Shown here piece after piece: positions 6,561-9,150 of a DNA stretch of 9,150 nt. The position numbers and the translations under genes were made by a program. The DNA comes from an uncultured Lachnospiraceae bacterium (GTDB lineage Bacteria > Bacillota_A > Clostridia > Lachnospirales > Lachnospiraceae), in NCBI GenBank assembly GCA_902795835.1, contig CADBNA010000265.1, positions 1 through 9,150 of the forward strand. Direction: 5' to 3'. Within the stretch, counting starts at the first letter, position 1; each line of letters begins with the position of its first letter. Below the pieces are notes generated by a model, which worked only from the letters and a program-made list of their open reading frames with translations, was not told the DNA's origin and ran no database searches.

Positions 6561-8219
6561 ATGAAGAGATTACTGGCAGTCATGATGATACTTGGTCTGC
6601 TGTGCTCGGTATGTGCTGTACATGCGGAAGACGGCGGAAAGTTTACGACCATTACACTTTTCCCGTTCAGCGCGGACATGAAGAGTGGTGTGGTAGGCGG
6701 CTATGTTGGAGAACTGATGGAAAAAAACTACAACATCGCAGTGGATGTCTGGGCCTATTCCGTGGAGAAGAAAAATGCCATTCTTTCATCCCGTGCACTT
6801 CCTGATGTAATGTATGTGGATATGGAAAGCCTCGCCACGCTGATTGAGGGCGGCCTGATCCTGAATCTGGAAGACTACCTGGACAGACTGCCCATGGTTA
6901 CTGAAAAAGACTATTTGACAGAAGCGCTGAATTTTACGCGCACTTATCGCAGTGCAGGCACAGGACAGCTGTATGCGATACCGATCCGCGTCGGAACCCG
7001 CTGCGGCAGCTACACCATTACCAAGAACATGATGAGTATCAACTGGAAATATTACAAAAGTGTCGGTTATCCGTCGTTCAACGATCAATGGGAGCTTCTG
7101 GACGTAATGGAAACCATGCTGAAAGCCAATCCCGTTGGAGAGGATGGCGTGACAAATTACGGCACCTATCTGAATGCAGGATCTGACTCCTCGTACTGGG
7201 GCTGCATGAATCAGTATTTCAAATGGTTTGGCTTTGAGCCTGCCCAGCTGTCTTACTTCCTGGAAACGGACATGATTCATGGAACCTATTCTTCCATCTT
7301 TGAAGAGGACAGTCTGTATAAGGAAGGCCTGAAATGGTATAACCAGGCTTACAGAAGAGGATTGATGGATCCGGAGAGTATCAACAATGACCGGCAGACC
7401 CAGAAGGCTTACGTGGATAATGGACATGCAATGGTACCTTCCGGCAGTCTGCAGGGATCCACCGGTACCGGCTATATGTCCATTTATATGCCCGGTGAGC
7501 AGATTTTCCAGGAAAAATGGAATTCCAAGTACGGCAAGGACTATGTACTGGTCATCAATGCGCAGAGTGCGAATATTGATGCTGCACTCCGTTTTGTGAA
7601 CATGATGGCTGATCCCGATATCTTCCTTCAGGTTAAAGCCGGCCCCATCGGTGAATACCTGATTCAGAATGAAGACAGATCTCTGTCCATTTCCGACCGT
7701 TATCTCGAGGAAACCCGCAATGGCGTGACCAAGAAGCTTTCCACCGGTGAGGAACTTACCGCCTGGACAAGCGACTGGATTATTGATGACTCCAACCTGA
7801 CTTCTTTTGTGGATGCTGAGGGCAACAATCGCCCGATCAAGCCCACAGACTGGCCGGAAGTGCGTGCTGTGGTCAACGATACACAGAACCAGAATGAATG
7901 GCGGGAACTGACCGGCTATCAGTACTATATCGATCAGGTGATGGATGCCGGCAACTTCTTCGATGTGAGCGTATTGGATGATGTAGTAAACTTTGCTTCT
8001 GTTCCGGACGATTTTATGAAACTTACCCAGAGTGCTGTGAATGCAGAAGTCATTAAGGCCAGCTGGCAGATGGTCTATGCGAACAGTGATGAGGAGTTTG
8101 AAGCGATCTGGAAGCAGATGGTTTCTGACTGTCTCGAACTGGGAGCACAGGATATCATTGACTGGCGTCTTGAAGACCTGAAAAATGCACTTGAGATCAA
8201 GCTTTCCCTTGCGGAATAA
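6561..8219 (+). CDS. ABC transporter extracellular solute-binding protein (LplA/YtcQ-like)
   Basis: This is the ligand-capture component of the importer, 552 residues from the chosen start, in the size range of the long LplA/YtcQ-type binding proteins. The signature ALPDVMYVD followed by LIEGGLILNLEDYLDRL (about 79-110) and YAIPIRVG (138-145) is typical of family 1 solute-binding proteins. Residues 1-22 form a Sec signal peptide (MKRLL, hydrophobic core, AVHA before E23). Cysteines C15 and C18 are not in a lipobox context, so it appears to be a cleaved rather than lipid-anchored protein, which is unusual for a Gram-positive importer. The frame is open from an ATG at 6513, but that start has no ribosome binding site and would bury the signal peptide. 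AAAGGAAAGG (6541-6550) places the true start at 6561, with 6552 too close. It is the last gene of the operon, after a 110-base gap that contains a hairpin and an orphan GGGAGG (6478-6483). The ligand is probably an oligosaccharide. Confidence 0.92.
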   Translation: MKRLLAVMMILGLLCSVCAVHAEDGGKFTTITLFPFSADMKSGVVGGYVGELMEKNYNIAVDVWAYSVEKKNAILSSRALPDVMYVDMESLATLIEGGLILNLEDYLDRLPMVTEKDYLTEALNFTRTYRSAGTGQLYAIPIRVGTRCGSYTITKNMMSINWKYYKSVGYPSFNDQWELLDVMETMLKANPVGEDGVTNYGTYLNAGSDSSYWGCMNQYFKWFGFEPAQLSYFLETDMIHGTYSSIFEEDSLYKEGLKWYNQAYRRGLMDPESINNDRQTQKAYVDNGHAMVPSGSLQGSTGTGYMSIYMPGEQIFQEKWNSKYGKDYVLVINAQSANIDAALRFVNMMADPDIFLQVKAGPIGEYLIQNEDRSLSISDRYLEETRNGVTKKLSTGEELTAWTSDWIIDDSNLTSFVDAEGNNRPIKPTDWPEVRAVVNDTQNQNEWRELTGYQYYIDQVMDAGNFFDVSVLDDVVNFASVPDDFMKLTQSAVNAEVIKASWQMVYANSDEEFEAIWKQMVSDCLELGAQDIIDWRLEDLKNALEIKLSLAE

Positions 8220-8238
8220 ACTTCTTATCCGCAGGGAC

Positions 8239-8276
8239 GGGCGGGCAGCTATTATTTGGCTGCCTGCCCATTTTTT
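8239..8276 (+). terminator. Intrinsic terminator of the importer operon
   Basis: GGGCGGGCAGC (8239-8249) pairs with GCTGCCTGCCC (8259-8269) over 11 positions with one G-U pair and a nine-base loop. One A and then six T follow (8271-8276). It begins 20 bases after the binding-protein stop and is a very strong terminator. Confidence 0.93.
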
Positions 8277-8660
8277 CGTGAATTACCGGAAACCGGACGC
8301 GCAGCAAAGCTGTAAGTCTCTACCACCTGTCCTGCCACTGGTTTGCAGGAGCATCTCTGGAGCAATTTGTGATTCTGCCTAATGCCAAACGATGGATTCA
8401 TCAGCGTACAACTCATTGCTGATGCAGGCGCATCTGCAATCAACAGAATTCGAAGCCAGCGTATCCATAAGGGGAAAGAAAGATATTCTGCTGAAAAATA
8501 CATGCCAGGAGGGCCACATTAATCGTCCCTTGTACACGGATAAGTTCATCCACATCTCTCTTGCTGCCTTCAGAAATCCAGCATCCACCTGATGCATGCA
8601 TTCATTGTCTGCAGCCGTCTCCCGGATCACGGATTTTTTTTTCAGGGAAATATGCATTTT
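8277..8660. other. Intergenic stretch of nearly 400 bases with no convincing gene
   Basis: No open frame here has a ribosome binding site. The most protein-like piece is 8382-8522 on the + strand, 46 codons starting at an ATG and including IADAGASAINRIRSQR. An in-frame stop lies at 8370-8372, just upstream, and codon bias is weak, so it could be a remnant. It contains a symmetric hairpin, ATTGC-t-GATGC (8415-8425) with GCATC-t-GCAAT (8430-8440), four-base loop. A second small inverted repeat, GCATC/GATGC, is at 8581-8595. A weak hairpin of three or four pairs near 8610-8624 precedes a run of nine or more T. I could not assign a function. Confidence 0.4.
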
Positions 8661-8666
8661 TTGTAG

Positions 8667-8672
8667 TATGAT
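8667..8672 (+). promoter_or_regulatory. Candidate -10 box of the sigma factor gene
   Basis: TATGAT matches the -10 consensus at five of six positions, 63 bases before the sigma factor start. No good -35 box is present at normal spacing (the region reads AGGGAA). Use of an alternative sigma factor, including autoregulation, cannot be excluded. Confidence 0.35.
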
Positions 8673-8734
8673 GTGTAACGAATTCCGCTTTTCCGGCTTT
8701 AACCTATGAAAGAACGAAAGGAGGTACTGTCCGG

Positions 8735-9150
8735 ATGCAGTCCATGGATGAAATCTACCGCGAATACGCACAGACTGTATACCGCTATCTCCTCTCGCGA
8801 ACCTGCAGTGCGGATCTTGCGGAAGAACTTACGCAGGAAACCTTCTATCTCGCCGTCAAAGGCATTGACCGTTTCGACGGAAGCTGCAAAATCTCCACCT
8901 GGCTGATCGCCATCGCCAAGAACGCCCTTTCCACCTGGCGCAGAAAGCATCCGGCCACCGAAGACCTGGATCAGGCAGTTGCTGAAACGCCCTCGGCTGA
9001 ATCTCTTGTCAGTCAAATGGACGGGCAGGTGGAAATCATGAAGGCGATCCAGCGTCTGCCGGAAGAAACGCGGGAAGTCATGTACATGCGGCTTCTGGGG
9101 GATCTGAGTTTCCGGCAGATCGGGGAAATCATGCAGAGAACGGAAAACTG
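8735..9150 (+). CDS. ECF-type sigma-70 family RNA polymerase sigma factor (3' end beyond window)
   Basis: This partial gene encodes the first 138 residues of a sigma factor that redirects RNA polymerase to its own promoter set. Residues about 5-72 are sigma region 2: YAQTVYRYLLSR, then ADLAEELTQETFYLAV, then FDGSCKISTWLIAIAKN with the promoter-melting and -10 recognition helix, ending in WRRKHP. A linker (73-98) leads into region 4 (about 99-138): IQRLPEETREVMYMRLLG, LSFRQIGEIM and RTEN, the start of the -35 recognition helix, which the window edge cuts. The start at 8735 is clear, with AAAGGAGG at 8717-8724, ten bases upstream. Such genes are often followed by an anti-sigma factor with a zinc-finger HC2 domain, which would lie outside the window. 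It is separated from the importer operon by a terminator and is probably unrelated to it. Confidence 0.92.
   Translation, partial: MQSMDEIYREYAQTVYRYLLSRTCSADLAEELTQETFYLAVKGIDRFDGSCKISTWLIAIAKNALSTWRRKHPATEDLDQAVAETPSAESLVSQMDGQVEIMKAIQRLPEETREVMYMRLLGDLSFRQIGEIMQRTEN

Noticed and set aside
6786..7427. Minus-strand open frame inside the solute-binding protein gene (213 codons)
   Set aside because: The + strand gene carries the clear family signature; the antisense frame does not look like a real protein.
8379..8771. Minus-strand open frame before and into the sigma factor gene (130 codons)
   Set aside because: It overlaps the well-supported ribosome binding site and start of the sigma factor and has no recognisable domain.
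1..9150. CRISPR arrays, tRNA or rRNA genes, riboswitches and insertion sequences
   Set aside because: I saw no regularly spaced repeats, cloverleaf-like segments, known aptamer cores, transposase motifs or terminal inverted repeats.

Overview
The window looks like an ordinary stretch of a Bacillota (Clostridia-like) chromosome with GC content near 50 percent. The evidence is strong AGGAGG-type ribosome binding sites, a YesM/YesN-type two-component pair, LplB/YtcP-type sugar permeases, compact U-tailed terminators and an ECF sigma factor with a Gram-positive flavour. I cannot name the species. A signal peptide without a lipobox on the solute-binding protein is reminiscent of some gut and rumen Clostridia, but that is only an impression.

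Layout from left to right: the 3' end of an unidentified gene closed by a strong terminator (1-136); a gap holding a promoter (137-373); an AraC-type response regulator and a sensor histidine kinase with overlapping stop and start codons (374-3429); a promoter and a single HpcH/HpaI-family aldolase gene with its own terminator (3467-4384); a 220-base regulatory region; a three-gene ABC importer operon of two LplB/YtcP-type permeases and a long solute-binding protein (4607-8219), ended by a terminator (8239-8276); about 440 bases with no convincing gene; and the 5' part of an ECF-type sigma-70 family sigma factor that runs off the right edge (8735-9150).

The likely story is a carbohydrate-sensing and uptake locus. 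The kinase senses an extracellular ligand and phosphorylates the regulator. The regulator then activates two separate promoters, one for the aldolase and one for the importer. The importer lacks its own ATPase, as is usual for this oligosaccharide transporter type, and probably borrows a shared MsmX-like one. The aldolase would cleave a 2-keto-3-deoxy sugar acid or similar keto acid, perhaps derived from the imported sugar; the substrate cannot be read from the sequence.

The most interesting non-coding signal is an imperfect 18-base motif (CGCA-N3-A-N-CTG) that occurs twice, exactly 51 bases apart, upstream of the importer -10 box. A weaker copy lies upstream of the aldolase promoter, and its distance to the -10 box is within two bases of that of the nearer importer copy. 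This makes it a candidate operator for the local response regulator. I found no clear sign of a wholly new system, CRISPR array, RNA gene or mobile element.
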